Shown piece by piece: positions 1-8,455 of a DNA stretch of 64,000 bases; position 1 is the stretch's first letter, and every line of letters begins with the position of its first letter. This stretch comes from Jiella endophytica (GTDB lineage: Bacteria; Pseudomonadota; Alphaproteobacteria; Rhizobiales; Rhizobiaceae): NCBI RefSeq assembly GCF_004519335.1, contig NZ_SOZD01000007.1, forward strand, positions 1 to 64,000. The letters are read 5' to 3'. Made by a program: the position numbers and the translations under genes. Under the pieces are notes generated by a model. That model searched no databases. It had not been told where the DNA came from and saw only the letters and a list, made by a program, of their open reading frames with translations.

Positions 1-2
1 GC

Positions 3-155
3 AAGGACAACGCGCCGCAGAACCTCGCCGTCTTGCGGCGCCTCGCCCTCAACGTCGCCAGACTGCATCCCGACAAGACCCCCATGCGACGAAAACTCCT
101 CAAGGCCGGATGGGACGAAAGCTTCTTCTTCGATCTCATTCGCCATATGCGATAG
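3..155 (+). CDS. ISAs1-family transposase, C-terminal end only (cut by window edge)
   Basis: The frame from position 3 reads without stops to a TAG at 153-155. The visible ~50 residues carry the pattern NLAVLRRLALN followed by RRKLLKAGWDESFF. This matches the usual C-terminus of ISAs1-family (H-repeat) DDE transposases: a conserved asparagine-leucine helix, then a basic K-x-x-GWD tail. The protein would catalyse cut-and-paste movement of its insertion sequence. The catalytic residues lie outside the window, so I cannot say whether the element is intact. A truncated palindromic repeat begins only a few bases after the stop, so the right end of the element is probably here. Confidence 0.72.
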   Translation, partial: KDNAPQNLAVLRRLALNVARLHPDKTPMRRKLLKAGWDESFFFDLIRHMR

Positions 156-159
156 ACCT

Positions 160-180
160 GCCCTCAAGGGGGGAGATCGA
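160..180. repeat. Truncated copy of the CCTCAAGGGGGGAGATC palindromic repeat
   Basis: The sequence CCCTCAAGGGGGGAGATCG at about 161-179 is one half of a palindromic repeat that occurs complete at 7075-7124 and 37345-37389. Here the left part, which should read toward CTCTGCC and GGGCATCTCC, is missing. The copy abuts the 3' edge of the transposase gene, so the insertion sequence may have landed in the repeat or deleted part of it. Confidence 0.55.
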
Positions 181-363
181 CGCGTCGCCGGCGCTGCGGG
201 AGTTCGAGCGATTGCGCTGGGCCGGTTTCGGCCCATTCGGCTGAAGATCGCTTCCAGGATGGTGCGAGTGGACTTCGCGAACCGGGAAGGCTCGAGTGAC
301 GGCGCCTTCATACCGTCTTCGCCCCCCTCGTTCCCGCCTTCTTGAAATACGGAGGACGCTCTT

Positions 364-927
364 CTATCGGGCAACGGCCATGCGCAAGAAACGCAGGATC
401 GAGACGCCCATGGCCCGTTCGCCGGTGAGCGCGTAGCTCGCCGGCAGGTCGAAGGGCGCGTCGGCAGCCTCTTCGAGGACAACCAGCGCGCCAGGCTTCA
501 GCCAGCCGCCGTCGAGGGCCGAGACCAGCGCCTGCTCGCCGAGCCGTTTGCCATAGGGCGGATCGGCGAAGACCAGGTCGAACGGCTCCATCGTCCCCGG
601 CTGGCCGAGCCTCGTCGCATCACGGCGAAAGATCTTCGCCCGGCCGTTGAGACCGAGGGTCTCCATGTTCGAGCGGATCAGGCCGCGCGCCTCGGCGTCC
701 TCCTCGACGAAGAGGCAGAAGCGCGCGCCTCTGGACAGCGCCTCGATGCCGAGCGCCCCGGTGCCGGAAAAGAGATCGAGGACGCGGGCGCCATCGATCT
801 CGGATTCCCGGCCATGGGCGAGGATGTTGAACAGGGTCTCGCGGTTGCGGTCGGTGGTGGGGCGAATGCTTTCGCTCTTCGGCTCGGCGAGCTTGCGGCC
901 GCGGAACTCGCCGGCGACGATGCGCAC
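364..927 (-). CDS. rsmD: 16S rRNA (guanine(966)-N2)-methyltransferase RsmD
   Basis: This 187-residue Rossmann methyltransferase should transfer a methyl group from S-adenosylmethionine to N2 of G966 in 16S rRNA of the assembling 30S subunit. The N-terminus MRIVAGEFRGRKL is typical of RsmD. The SAM-binding loop DLFSGTGALG is at residues 51-60 and the catalytic DPPY of N-methyltransferases at 122-125 (FADPPYGKR). Length matches the family. It starts 3 bp after the stop of the upstream pseudouridine synthase gene on the same strand, so the two rRNA modification genes are probably cotranscribed. The stop is followed by repeat and IS debris. I am confident of the assignment. Confidence 0.95.
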   Translation of the reverse strand: MRIVAGEFRGRKLAEPKSESIRPTTDRNRETLFNILAHGRESEIDGARVLDLFSGTGALGIEALSRGARFCLFVEEDAEARGLIRSNMETLGLNGRAKIFRRDATRLGQPGTMEPFDLVFADPPYGKRLGEQALVSALDGGWLKPGALVVLEEAADAPFDLPASYALTGERAMGVSILRFLRMAVAR

Positions 928-930
928 CGG

Positions 931-2982
931 TCAGCCCTTCTTCGGCCGCTTCGGGCCGCCGGCGCCGGCCGCGCCGCTCGTCGGCTTCGGCCCCGTCCGC
1001 TTCTTGCCGAGGCGCTGGGTCGCATCGAGGGCCCGCGACTTGTCGGACCGCCCCGCCTTGGCCTCGTCATTGGCCGCCTTGACCGGGCCCTTCGGCCGGC
1101 CGCCGGGGGCGATCCAGACATTCGACAGGCGACGTGCGCCGAGCGGCGGGCGCGCGGGACGCTCCTCGCCACCGCGATTGTCACCGAACGGCTTCTTGTC
1201 GCCGAATTTCTTGCCGCCGGAGGGCTTTTCTCCCGAGCTGCCACGGGTCGGCCGGTCGCCGGCAAAGCGCTTCGCGCCGCGCCCGTCCGAGGAACCGCCC
1301 GCATCGCCGCGCGGCCCGGCCTGATCGTCACGGGCATTGCCGCGGGACCGCTGCGGCTTGTCGCCGAAGTCCCGGCCCGGCCTGCCGGCCTTGTCGGACC
1401 GGGCGCGACGTTCGCCGCCTTCCGTCCGGGGCGCGCGATCGTCACCGCGCCGCGGCCGGTCGGCACGGGTGCCCAGACGGCCGAGCGCATCCTCGCGCTT
1501 TTCCTCGCGCTGGCGCTTTTTGTTCGGTGCGGTCTCGGCGCGGCTCTTCTTCGGCTCGCCGGCCTTCGCGCGCGGCGCGCGCTCGGCCTCGACCGCCTTG
1601 TTGGAGAAGGGATTGACGATCGGCGCGTCGAAGTCGGCGCCGGCTTCCTCGATCAGCCGGGGCCCGAGCTGGTCGCGCAGCGTCTTGCCGTGAATCTCGC
1701 GCACCGCGCCCTCGGCGAGATCGGCGAGCTGGAACGGCCCGTAGGACAGGCGGATCAGCCGGTTGACGTCGAGGCCGAGCTCGCCGAGCACGCGCTTGAC
1801 CTCGCGGTTCTTGCCTTCCCGAAGGCCGAGGGTCAGCCAGACATTGGCGCCCTGCACCCGGTCGAGCGTCGCCTCGATGGCGCCGTAGAAGACGCCGTCG
1901 ATGGCAATGCCCTCGCGCAGTTCGTCGAGCTTCGCCTGGTCGACCGAACCATGGGCGCGCACCCGGTAGCGGCGCAGCCAGCCGGTCGCCGGCAGCTCCA
2001 GCACCCGGGCGAGGCCGCCGTCATTGGTGAGGAGCAGCAGACCCTCGGTGTTGATGTCGAGACGGCCGATCGAAAGGACGCGCGGCATCTCCGCCGGCAG
2101 CTTCTCGAATACCGTCGGGCGGCCTTCCGGATCCTTGTTGGTGGTGACGAGGCCGGCCGGCTTGTGGAACAGCCACAGCCGCGTGCGCTCGATCGCCGCG
2201 AGCGCCTCGCCGTCGACGCTGATCCTGTCCTTCGGCCCGACGTCGAGGGCGGGAGATTCGATGACCTTGCCGTTCACCGAGACGCGGCCCTCGGCGATCA
2301 TCGCCTCGGCATCGCGGCGCGAGGCGACACCGGCACGGGCGAGCCGGCGGGCAATGCGCATGGTGAGTTGGGCCTCGCCGGCGGTCTCCGATCCGGCAAC
2401 CGCTTCGCTACCGGCGCGGCGCGACCCGCCGGCGCTGCGCGGCGACCGCTCGGTGCCGTCGGCCCGCGGCGCCCTCGCCGGGCGTTCCCTGCGGAAGCCG
2501 CCCTTTTCGCCGTCCTTGCCGCGGGGGGCAGATGCCCGCCCCTCGCGGCGCTCGCCATTCATCGGCCGGGGCTTGCGCTCGCCGCCCTCGCCGGCACCGC
2601 TCTCGGCAGCGTCGTGACTGCGGCTGCCGTAGCTCTTCGGCCTGCCGGGCCGGCCGCCATCCGACTTCGCCCCGCCATGGGAGAGCATGCCGCGGCTCTT
2701 CGGCGTGAAGGGTTTCTTTCCTTCGCCGCGCGCCGGCCGCCCCTCGCCGCCGTCCCTCGCGGCATCGTCGCGTTTGCCGGCAAAGGACTTTCGCGGCTTG
2801 CCGGCAAAGCTCCGCTTGTCGTCCGAAGCCTCGGCGCGCGGGGACCGGGGCTTGTCTCCCCTGCCCGGCTTCGTCGTGCCGTCGGGCGCCTTGCCGCTGC
2901 TGCCGGGGCCGCCGGGTTTCCTCGGGCCGCCCTTGCCCGGCTTGCGGCGATCGCCGGTCTTGTCGTCTTCGCTCATGGCCAT
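931..2982 (-). CDS. RluB/RsuA-family pseudouridine synthase with long basic N- and C-terminal tails
   Basis: Converts a uridine in rRNA to pseudouridine, most likely in 23S rRNA as RluB does. An S4 RNA-binding domain starts near residue 208 (MRIARRLARAGVASRRDAE). The catalytic aspartate lies in the GRLD motif near residue 309 (SIGRLDINTEGLLLLTNDG). The catalytic core ends near residue 450. About 205 residues before it and 235 after it are low complexity, rich in Lys, Arg, Gly, Pro and Asp. I place the start at 2982 (MAMSEDDKTG) or the ATG two codons later; the reading frame stays open further upstream to 3339, but that part overlaps the divergent tadA gene. Such tails are known in rhizobial RluB-like proteins. 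Which rRNA site is modified cannot be read from sequence. Confidence 0.88.
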   Translation of the reverse strand: MAMSEDDKTGDRRKPGKGGPRKPGGPGSSGKAPDGTTKPGRGDKPRSPRAEASDDKRSFAGKPRKSFAGKRDDAARDGGEGRPARGEGKKPFTPKSRGMLSHGGAKSDGGRPGRPKSYGSRSHDAAESGAGEGGERKPRPMNGERREGRASAPRGKDGEKGGFRRERPARAPRADGTERSPRSAGGSRRAGSEAVAGSETAGEAQLTMRIARRLARAGVASRRDAEAMIAEGRVSVNGKVIESPALDVGPKDRISVDGEALAAIERTRLWLFHKPAGLVTTNKDPEGRPTVFEKLPAEMPRVLSIGRLDINTEGLLLLTNDGGLARVLELPATGWLRRYRVRAHGSVDQAKLDELREGIAIDGVFYGAIEATLDRVQGANVWLTLGLREGKNREVKRVLGELGLDVNRLIRLSYGPFQLADLAEGAVREIHGKTLRDQLGPRLIEEAGADFDAPIVNPFSNKAVEAERAPRAKAGEPKKSRAETAPNKKRQREEKREDALGRLGTRADRPRRGDDRAPRTEGGERRARSDKAGRPGRDFGDKPQRSRGNARDDQAGPRGDAGGSSDGRGAKRFAGDRPTRGSSGEKPSGGKKFGDKKPFGDNRGGEERPARPPLGARRLSNVWIAPGGRPKGPVKAANDEAKAGRSDKSRALDATQRLGKKRTGPKPTSGAAGAGGPKRPKKG

Positions 2983-3217
2983 GCTTTCAAAGTCCTGCGC
3001 CGTCGACGGAGCGTTGCCCGGACGTGCGCGAATGTTCCGATCCGATTTGCCGGTTGGTCTTCCGCCGGCGAAAACCCGTCGAAAAGGCCGGGGCCCGTCC
3101 GCCCCGACGCTTCGACATCGCGGCCTCGCCATCGCGGCTTTGCCGCCCAGGCGGCTTCCGTCATCGATTGCGAGTGCTATAGCAAGGCTTCGACCCTGGA
3201 GTAAGACCGGTCCGCCG

Positions 3218-3664
3218 ATGAACCGCCCGAATTTCATGGAACGCGCCCTCGAGGAGGCGACACGTGCCGCAGCGCGCGGCGAGGTGCCAGTCGGCGCGGT
3301 GGTCTCGCGGGACGGCGAAGTGATCGCTGCCGCCGGCAACGAGACGCTCGCCCGCTTCGACCCGACCGCCCACGCCGAGATCGTGGCGATCCGGCTCGCC
3401 TGCGAGGCGCTCGGCTCCCAGCGGCTGACCGGCTGCGACCTTCACGTGACGCTGGAGCCCTGCGCCATGTGCGCGGCGGCGATCTCCTTCGCGCGGATCC
3501 GCCGGCTCTATTTCGGGGCCGGAGACGAAAAAGGCGGCGCCGTGGAACACGGGCCGCGCTTTTATTCGCAACCGACCTGCCATCACGCGCCGGAGGTCTA
3601 TTCCGGCCTGTCGGAGACGGCGAGCGCGGAGATGCTCAGGCGGTTCTTCGACGAAAGACGGTGA
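3218..3664 (+). CDS. tadA: tRNA-specific adenosine deaminase TadA
   Basis: Deaminates adenosine 34 to inosine in the anticodon of tRNA-Arg(ACG), an essential reaction for decoding CGN codons. The 148-residue protein has the cytidine-deaminase fold signature: the zinc-ligand and proton-shuttle pair H52-A-E54 (TAHAEIVAIR) and the zinc cysteines C82 and C85 in LEPCAMC. I use the ATG at 3218 (MNRPNFMERALEEA) because it matches the usual length; the frame is open upstream but that part opposes the pseudouridine synthase gene. It is transcribed divergently from that gene and converges on the lipoprotein gene 9 bp beyond its stop. Confidence 0.95.
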   Translation: MNRPNFMERALEEATRAAARGEVPVGAVVSRDGEVIAAAGNETLARFDPTAHAEIVAIRLACEALGSQRLTGCDLHVTLEPCAMCAAAISFARIRRLYFGAGDEKGGAVEHGPRFYSQPTCHHAPEVYSGLSETASAEMLRRFFDERR

Positions 3665-3673
3665 ATTCGGCGA

Positions 3674-4360
3674 TCAGAAGGGCAGGAGATCGCCGAGCTT
3701 GTCGAGGAGGCCGGGACCCGTGCCCCGCAGCCGCCGCTCCTTGACCTCCTCGTCCTCGCCGGGATCGCCCACCGGGGCGCTGTCGGCGGGCTTGCGATAG
3801 GTCAGCGGCGGTTCGGAGAGATAGCGCCGCTGGTCCGGGCTGCCCTGGTTGCGCTCCTTCAGCCGGGCCTGCAGCATCTCGGAGCGGCTCTTCATCTCGG
3901 AGGGCGAGAGCACGCCGGCCTCGTCGCTGTTCTTGCCGAAACTGTAGCTGCCGCCGCCGCTGGTCCGGTCGAGATAATCCTGAGTGACGCCTTCCTTGCG
4001 CTTGGTGGCGAACTCCGCCGGCAGCGGGCCGTCGCCCTGATAGGCCGCCGCCTGGATGCGCTTGGAGCGCTCTTCCGGCGATTCCGGCCAGTCGGGATCG
4101 CCGGTCGTGTTGCGCGCCACCTGAGGCTGCGGCAAAACGGCGGTGTTTTCCGGCTTCACCAGCTCGGGCCGCGGCGTATAGGCGATCTTCGCCTTGCCGT
4201 CGCTGTCGCCCAGGGAGACGAAATTGTTCATGTCGTCGAAGAGCGTCTCGCCCTGCGACTTTCCGGTTCCGTAGGTCGGGCCGAGGCAGCCGCCGAGCGA
4301 CAGGCACCCGATCACCAGACCAGCGGCGACAACCCCCTTGCGGGCGGTGTTCGGCATCAT
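3674..4360 (-). CDS. Conserved lipoprotein of unknown function
   Basis: A 228-residue protein beginning with a lipoprotein signal peptide: basic n-region (MMPNTARKG), hydrophobic core and lipobox LGGC with the acylated cysteine near residue 25. The mature part is hydrophilic and proline-rich with no enzyme motif I recognise; it includes FVSLGDSDGKAKIAYTPRPEL and a predicted-disordered C-terminus. It should be anchored in a membrane on the periplasmic side. It follows ileS on the same strand after a 351-bp gap. Similar lipoproteins sit downstream of ileS in other Rhizobiales as far as I recall, but function is unknown. Either of the first two methionines could be the start. Confidence 0.75.
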   Translation of the reverse strand: MMPNTARKGVVAAGLVIGCLSLGGCLGPTYGTGKSQGETLFDDMNNFVSLGDSDGKAKIAYTPRPELVKPENTAVLPQPQVARNTTGDPDWPESPEERSKRIQAAAYQGDGPLPAEFATKRKEGVTQDYLDRTSGGGSYSFGKNSDEAGVLSPSEMKSRSEMLQARLKERNQGSPDQRRYLSEPPLTYRKPADSAPVGDPGEDEEVKERRLRGTGPGLLDKLGDLLPF

Positions 4361-4711
4361 GACGATACGTCCCCCTCATGCAGGCGGCGGGGCCGAAACC
4401 GACCATACCGCTTGGAGCCCCTCGAAATTCACGCTCCGGAAATGGCCGTCGCGGCCGGCTTCCGGGCACTCTGGCGCGGCGACGGGCCTCGTCGCCTGCA
4501 GCCTCAGGATCGGTGCATTCCCCCTTCGAACGCCCCGCCCATCGCATAGGCGCAACTTGGCCCAAGGCCAAGCCCGATTCTGCAACACCGGCTGCACTGG
4601 CATGGGAATCCGGCAAATTCCGGGCATGCCGCTGGGGAACCGGGCAAAAAAGCCAGGCTGCAGCCAGTTTCCGGCCGCAGCCCGCTCGTAAGAGACCCCG
4701 AACCCGCCGCG
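4361..4711. other. Intergenic gap between ileS and the lipoprotein gene
   Basis: The 351 bases between the ileS stop and the lipoprotein start hold no convincing gene. Several short open frames on both strands lack ribosome binding sites and resemble no protein I know. I see no strong terminator hairpin with a T-run. The promoter of the lipoprotein gene presumably lies here, but I could not pick out -35 and -10 boxes. Confidence 0.5.
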
Positions 4712-7700
4712 TCAGGCTGCCGCGAGACGCCCGGCCGCCTGCAACTCGCGCAGCGCCTCGGCGTCCCGCGCCGAGACGTCCGGAAACGCGGGATCGGCAC
4801 CGACATCGCCGGTGATCTTCCAGGAACGGGCACATTTCCGCCCCTCGGCCCTGGCGAAGACGACCGCGACGCCCGGCGTGTCGGCGAGCACGAAGGCACC
4901 CTCGGGCGCCGGGTCGGAAGCAATCTCGATGCCGGAGGTGATGCAGATCTCGGCAAAGTCGGAGGCGGCGACGAGAGCCCGGGTCTCGGCGTCGGCGACA
5001 TGCACCGTCGGCCAGGCTTCCAGCGACGAGCCGATCACCTTGTCGCGGCGTTTCTCCTCCAGCGCCCCCATGACGACGCGGCGCACCTTGCGGATCGTCT
5101 GCCAGCGCGTCGCCAAGGCATCGTCCTTCCAGGCCGGATCGACGCTGCGGAACTGTTCCAGATGCACCGATACCGCATCCGGATAGCGCGAGAGCCAGGC
5201 CTCCTCCATGGTGAAAGGCAGCATCGGCGCCAGCCAGGTGACGAGATGGTCGAACAGGGTGCGCACCACCTGCAGCGCCGCCTTGCGCTTCACCGAGGAA
5301 AGCGGGTCGCAATAGAGCGCGTCCTTGCGCACGTCGAAATAGAAGGCCGACAGCTCGACCACGACGAAGTCGGTGAGCGCCCTTGCGATGCGCTTGAAGT
5401 CGAAGGCGTCGTAGCCCTTGCGCACGACCTCGTCCAATTCGGCGATGCGATGCAGCATCAGCCGCTCGAGCTCCGGCATCTGGTCGAGCGGCACCGTATC
5501 GCCCTCATCATGGGCCAGCGTGCCGAGCATCCAGCGGATGGTGTTTCTCAGCTTGCGATAGGAGTCGACATTGGTCTGCAGGATCGTCTTGCCGAGCCGC
5601 AGATCCTCCGAATAGTCCGACGAGACCACCCAGAGCCGCAGAATGTCGGCGCCGGACTGCTTGATCACTTCCTGCGGGGTAACGACGTTGCCGAGGGACT
5701 TCGACATCTTGCGCCCCTCCTCGTCCATGACGAAGCCATGGGTGAGGACGGCGTCGTAGGGCGCTCGGCCTCTGGTGCCGCAGCTTTCGAGCAGCGAGGA
5801 GTGGAACCAGCCGCGATGCTGGTCGGAGCCTTCCAGATAGAGATCGGCCGGCCATTTCAGATCGGGGCGCTTCTCGAGGCAGAAGGCGTGGGTCGAGCCG
5901 GAATCGAACCAGACGTCGAGGATGTCGCGGACCATGGTCCATTTCGAGGCGTCATGCTCGTTGCCGAGGAAGCGCTCCTTGGCGCCCTCGGCGAACCAGG
6001 CGTCGGCGCCCTCCTTGGCAAAGGCCTCGAGGATGCGGGCGTTCACCGCCTCGTCCTTCAGCACCTCGCCGTCCTCGTCGACGAAGACGCAGATCGGTAC
6101 GCCCCAGGCGCGCTGGCGGGACAGAACCCAGTCCGGCCGCTCGGCGATCATGCCGCGCAGCCGGTTCTGGCCCGAGGCGGGGACAAAGCGTGTGGCGTCG
6201 ATGGCGGCAAGGGCGCGGGCGCGCAGGGTGTCCGAGTTGTTTTCGCTCACGCTGTCGCCGCTGACGCGGCTGCGCTCCGCGGGGGCGGCCTGACCGGCCG
6301 ACGCCCATTCGGGCTGGCGGCCTTCGGCCGGGGGCTGCTGCGAACCGCCCTCGCCCTTCGAGGCCGCCTGCGGCGGCACCTCAGGATGAGGGCTACTGTC
6401 TGTGCTCGTCACGAGACCATTCGCGGAGGCCGCACCCTCATCCTGAGGTGCGGAGCGAAGCGGAGCCTCGAAGGGCGAGGGTGCGGCCTCCAGCGAGCCG
6501 CCCTCCAGCCCGTAACCGCCCAGACCCTTGTCCATATGGACGAACCACTGGGGCGTGTTGCGGAAGATCACCGGCTTCTTGGAGCGCCAGGAATGCGGAT
6601 AGGAGTGTTTCAGCCGGCCACGGGCGAGGAGATTGCCGGCGGCGATCAGCGCGGCGATGACGCGGGTGTTGGCGTCGCCCTTCTTGCCCTTGTCGTCGAT
6701 GACCCGGGCCGGCCCCTCGGGCGAGTCCGGACCGAAGCCCGGCGCGTCTTTTGTGTAGAAGCCGTCGTCGTCGACGGTGAAGGGGATCACCGTATCGATG
6801 CCGCGGGCTTCGAGGGCCCGGCGATTGTCCATCCAGGCGTCGAAGTCCTCGCGGCCGTGGGACGGGGCGGTGTGGACGAAACCGGTGCCGGCATCGTCGG
6901 TGACGTGATCGCCGGCGATGAGCGGGACGGCGAAGGAATAGGACGCCGAGGATGACGCGCCGATCTCCCCCCTTGCGGGGGAGATGCCCGGCAGGGCAGA
7001 GGGGGGCGCGCCGGGTGCCGACCCGTCAGATGCTTGCAGACCTGACGCCGACCCGTCGGATGATTGCGCCAAGGCACCCCCCTCTGTCGGCTGCGCCGAC
7101 ATCTCCCCCTCAAGGGGGGAGATCGGGCGCCACGCCTTGAGAGGGTGGTCGACTGTCAGATACTCGAGCTCCTCGGATGGCACATCAGACAGACGCTGAT
7201 ATCCGCCATCTGAAACTCGAGCTTTCGAAAAGACGTCAGCCGCAAGTGCATCAGCAAGGATTAAAATATCACCCTGCTTAGCCCAACGCGGATTGTCGGT
7301 GCTCTCCGGCTCAGTGACTTCATAGATCCCGTACGAGATGTCGAAGCGCGGCGAGAAGGCGATAGCTCGATTGCCAGGGATGGTCCAAGGCGTGGTCGTC
7401 CAAATAACCACGGAAGCTGAATTCAGCAGCGCATATCGCTTGTTTAGCGCGGCAGCTTCAGCATCCGTTAGCGTGTCTCCGTGCTTTACGGTCATTGCCG
7501 ACCGAACCGGAAACTTCACCCAAACCGTATCCGACTCATGGTCGTGATATTCGACCTCGGCCTCGGCGAGCGCGGTCTTTTCGACCACCGACCACATCAC
7601 CGGCTTGGAACCGCGATAGAGCTGGCCGGACATGGCGAACTTCAAGAGCTCGCCGGCGATCACCGACTCCGCCCCATAGGCCATGGTGAGATAGGGATCC

Positions 7701-8221
7701 TTGAAGTCGCCCTCGACGCCGAGCCGGCGGAATTCCTCGGTCTGGACGCCGACCCAGTGGGTCGCATAGGCCCGGCATTCCTTGCGGAACTCGATCATCG
7801 CCGAAGCGTCGCGAAGGTCCGGCTTCTGCCGGCCCTTGGAGCGGTAGTTCTCCTCCTCGATCTTCCATTCGATCGGCAGGCCGTGGCAGTCCCAGCCAGG
7901 GACGTAGTTGGCGTCGTAGCCGCGCATCTGGAAGGAGCGGGTGATGACGTCCTTGAGGATCTTGTTCAGCGCGTGGCCGATATGGAGGTTGCCGTTGGCA
8001 TAGGGCGGGCCGTCATGGAGGACGTATTTCGGCCGGCCTTTTGAGGCCTGCCGCAGCTTGCCGTAAAGGTCCATGCCGTCCCATTTCGCCAGCCATTCCG
8101 GCTCGGCCTTGGGCAGGCCGGCACGCATCGGGAACTGGGTCTCGGGCAGGAACAGCGTCCTGGCATAGTCGATCGCCCCTGCGGTCGCGGCGCTGTCGGC
8201 GGTCTTCGTCTCGTCGGTCAT
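4712..8221 (-). CDS. ileS: Isoleucyl-tRNA synthetase with two in-frame repeat insertions
   Basis: Charges tRNA-Ile with isoleucine in the cytoplasm. Class I signatures are clear: HIGH at residues 80-83 ([11 protein letters not shown]), the editing-domain sequence [15 protein letters not shown], and KMSKS near residue 838 ([12 protein letters not shown]). The length of 1169 residues exceeds the usual 940-1000. The excess is two blocks that translate intergenic palindromic repeats: about residues 366-424 inside the editing (CP1) region and about 575-655 before the catalytic core resumes at [17 protein letters not shown]. Bases about 7140-7560 are also lower in GC than the rest of the gene. The C-terminal zinc site of E. 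coli IleS is reduced to one cysteine (KCARSWK). It lies downstream of ribF on the same strand. I regard it as the functional gene because the frame is intact and all motifs are present. Confidence 0.95.
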   Translation of the reverse strand: MTDETKTADSAATAGAIDYARTLFLPETQFPMRAGLPKAEPEWLAKWDGMDLYGKLRQASKGRPKYVLHDGPPYANGNLHIGHALNKILKDVITRSFQMRGYDANYVPGWDCHGLPIEWKIEEENYRSKGRQKPDLRDASAMIEFRKECRAYATHWVGVQTEEFRRLGVEGDFKDPYLTMAYGAESVIAGELLKFAMSGQLYRGSKPVMWSVVEKTALAEAEVEYHDHESDTVWVKFPVRSAMTVKHGDTLTDAEAAALNKRYALLNSASVVIWTTTPWTIPGNRAIAFSPRFDISYGIYEVTEPESTDNPRWAKQGDILILADALAADVFSKARVSDGGYQRLSDVPSEELEYLTVDHPLKAWRPISPLEGEMSAQPTEGGALAQSSDGSASGLQASDGSAPGAPPSALPGISPARGEIGASSSASYSFAVPLIAGDHVTDDAGTGFVHTAPSHGREDFDAWMDNRRALEARGIDTVIPFTVDDDGFYTKDAPGFGPDSPEGPARVIDDKGKKGDANTRVIAALIAAGNLLARGRLKHSYPHSWRSKKPVIFRNTPQWFVHMDKGLGGYGLEGGSLEAAPSPFEAPLRSAPQDEGAASANGLVTSTDSSPHPEVPPQAASKGEGGSQQPPAEGRQPEWASAGQAAPAERSRVSGDSVSENNSDTLRARALAAIDATRFVPASGQNRLRGMIAERPDWVLSRQRAWGVPICVFVDEDGEVLKDEAVNARILEAFAKEGADAWFAEGAKERFLGNEHDASKWTMVRDILDVWFDSGSTHAFCLEKRPDLKWPADLYLEGSDQHRGWFHSSLLESCGTRGRAPYDAVLTHGFVMDEEGRKMSKSLGNVVTPQEVIKQSGADILRLWVVSSDYSEDLRLGKTILQTNVDSYRKLRNTIRWMLGTLAHDEGDTVPLDQMPELERLMLHRIAELDEVVRKGYDAFDFKRIARALTDFVVVELSAFYFDVRKDALYCDPLSSVKRKAALQVVRTLFDHLVTWLAPMLPFTMEEAWLSRYPDAVSVHLEQFRSVDPAWKDDALATRWQTIRKVRRVVMGALEEKRRDKVIGSSLEAWPTVHVADAETRALVAASDFAEICITSGIEIASDPAPEGAFVLADTPGVAVVFARAEGRKCARSWKITGDVGADPAFPDVSARDAEALRELQAAGRLAAA
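6348..6480. repeat. Inverted-repeat element inside ileS (TCGCCCTTCGAGGC / CACCTCAGGATGAGG family)
   Basis: The left arm at about 6348-6392 (TCGCCCTTCGAGGC then CACCTCAGGATGAGGG) is matched by its reverse complement at about 6435-6480 (CCCTCATCCTGAGGTG then GCCTCGAAGGGCGAGG), with about 42 bp between. A single related arm lies between genes at 30338-30394. In ileS it is read in frame as the residues SPFEAPLRS and [18 protein letters not shown], which are plainly not synthetase sequence. It lengthens the protein between the editing and catalytic parts. Confidence 0.85.
6962..7124. repeat. Inverted-repeat element inside ileS (CTCAAGGGGGGAGATC family)
   Basis: The arm at 6962-7006 (GATCTCCCCCCTTGCGGGGG then GATGCCCGGCAGGGCAGAGG) faces a diverged arm at 7075-7124 (CCCCCCTCTGTCGGC then CATCTCCCCCTCAAGGGG). 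The spacer holds two copies of GCCGACCCGTCRGATG. The same family is intergenic at 37345-37515 and truncated at 160-180. In ileS it is translated as [16 protein letters not shown] and [16 protein letters not shown] within the editing domain. Confidence 0.88.
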
Positions 8222-8455
8222 GATGCAGTCCTAAGGCGGCCGCGAAGAACTCGAGCGGCGGCGGGAGAGAAATGAGCGTTGAAAAGCGGTCCGGCCCGGT
8301 CCCTCCGCATGCCGTCAGGCGCGCCGGAAGGCCGGGCGACTAATTCGCCGATCGATCGGAAACGCGCGCCGTGCCAACATGAGGGCCGGCTTTAGCAACT
8401 TCGCGCCGGGATGGAAAGAACGAGGCGCAGGAGGCCGAAAATCGCCGGTGATCAA

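Noticed and set aside
814..3204. Open frame of 796 codons on the plus strand
   Set aside because: It lies opposite rsmD and the pseudouridine synthase, whose motifs are clear; it has no recognisable domain and reflects the high GC content.
8222..8455. Riboswitch or leader in front of ileS
   Set aside because: No T-box-like or other conserved leader elements were seen; T-boxes are not expected in this group.
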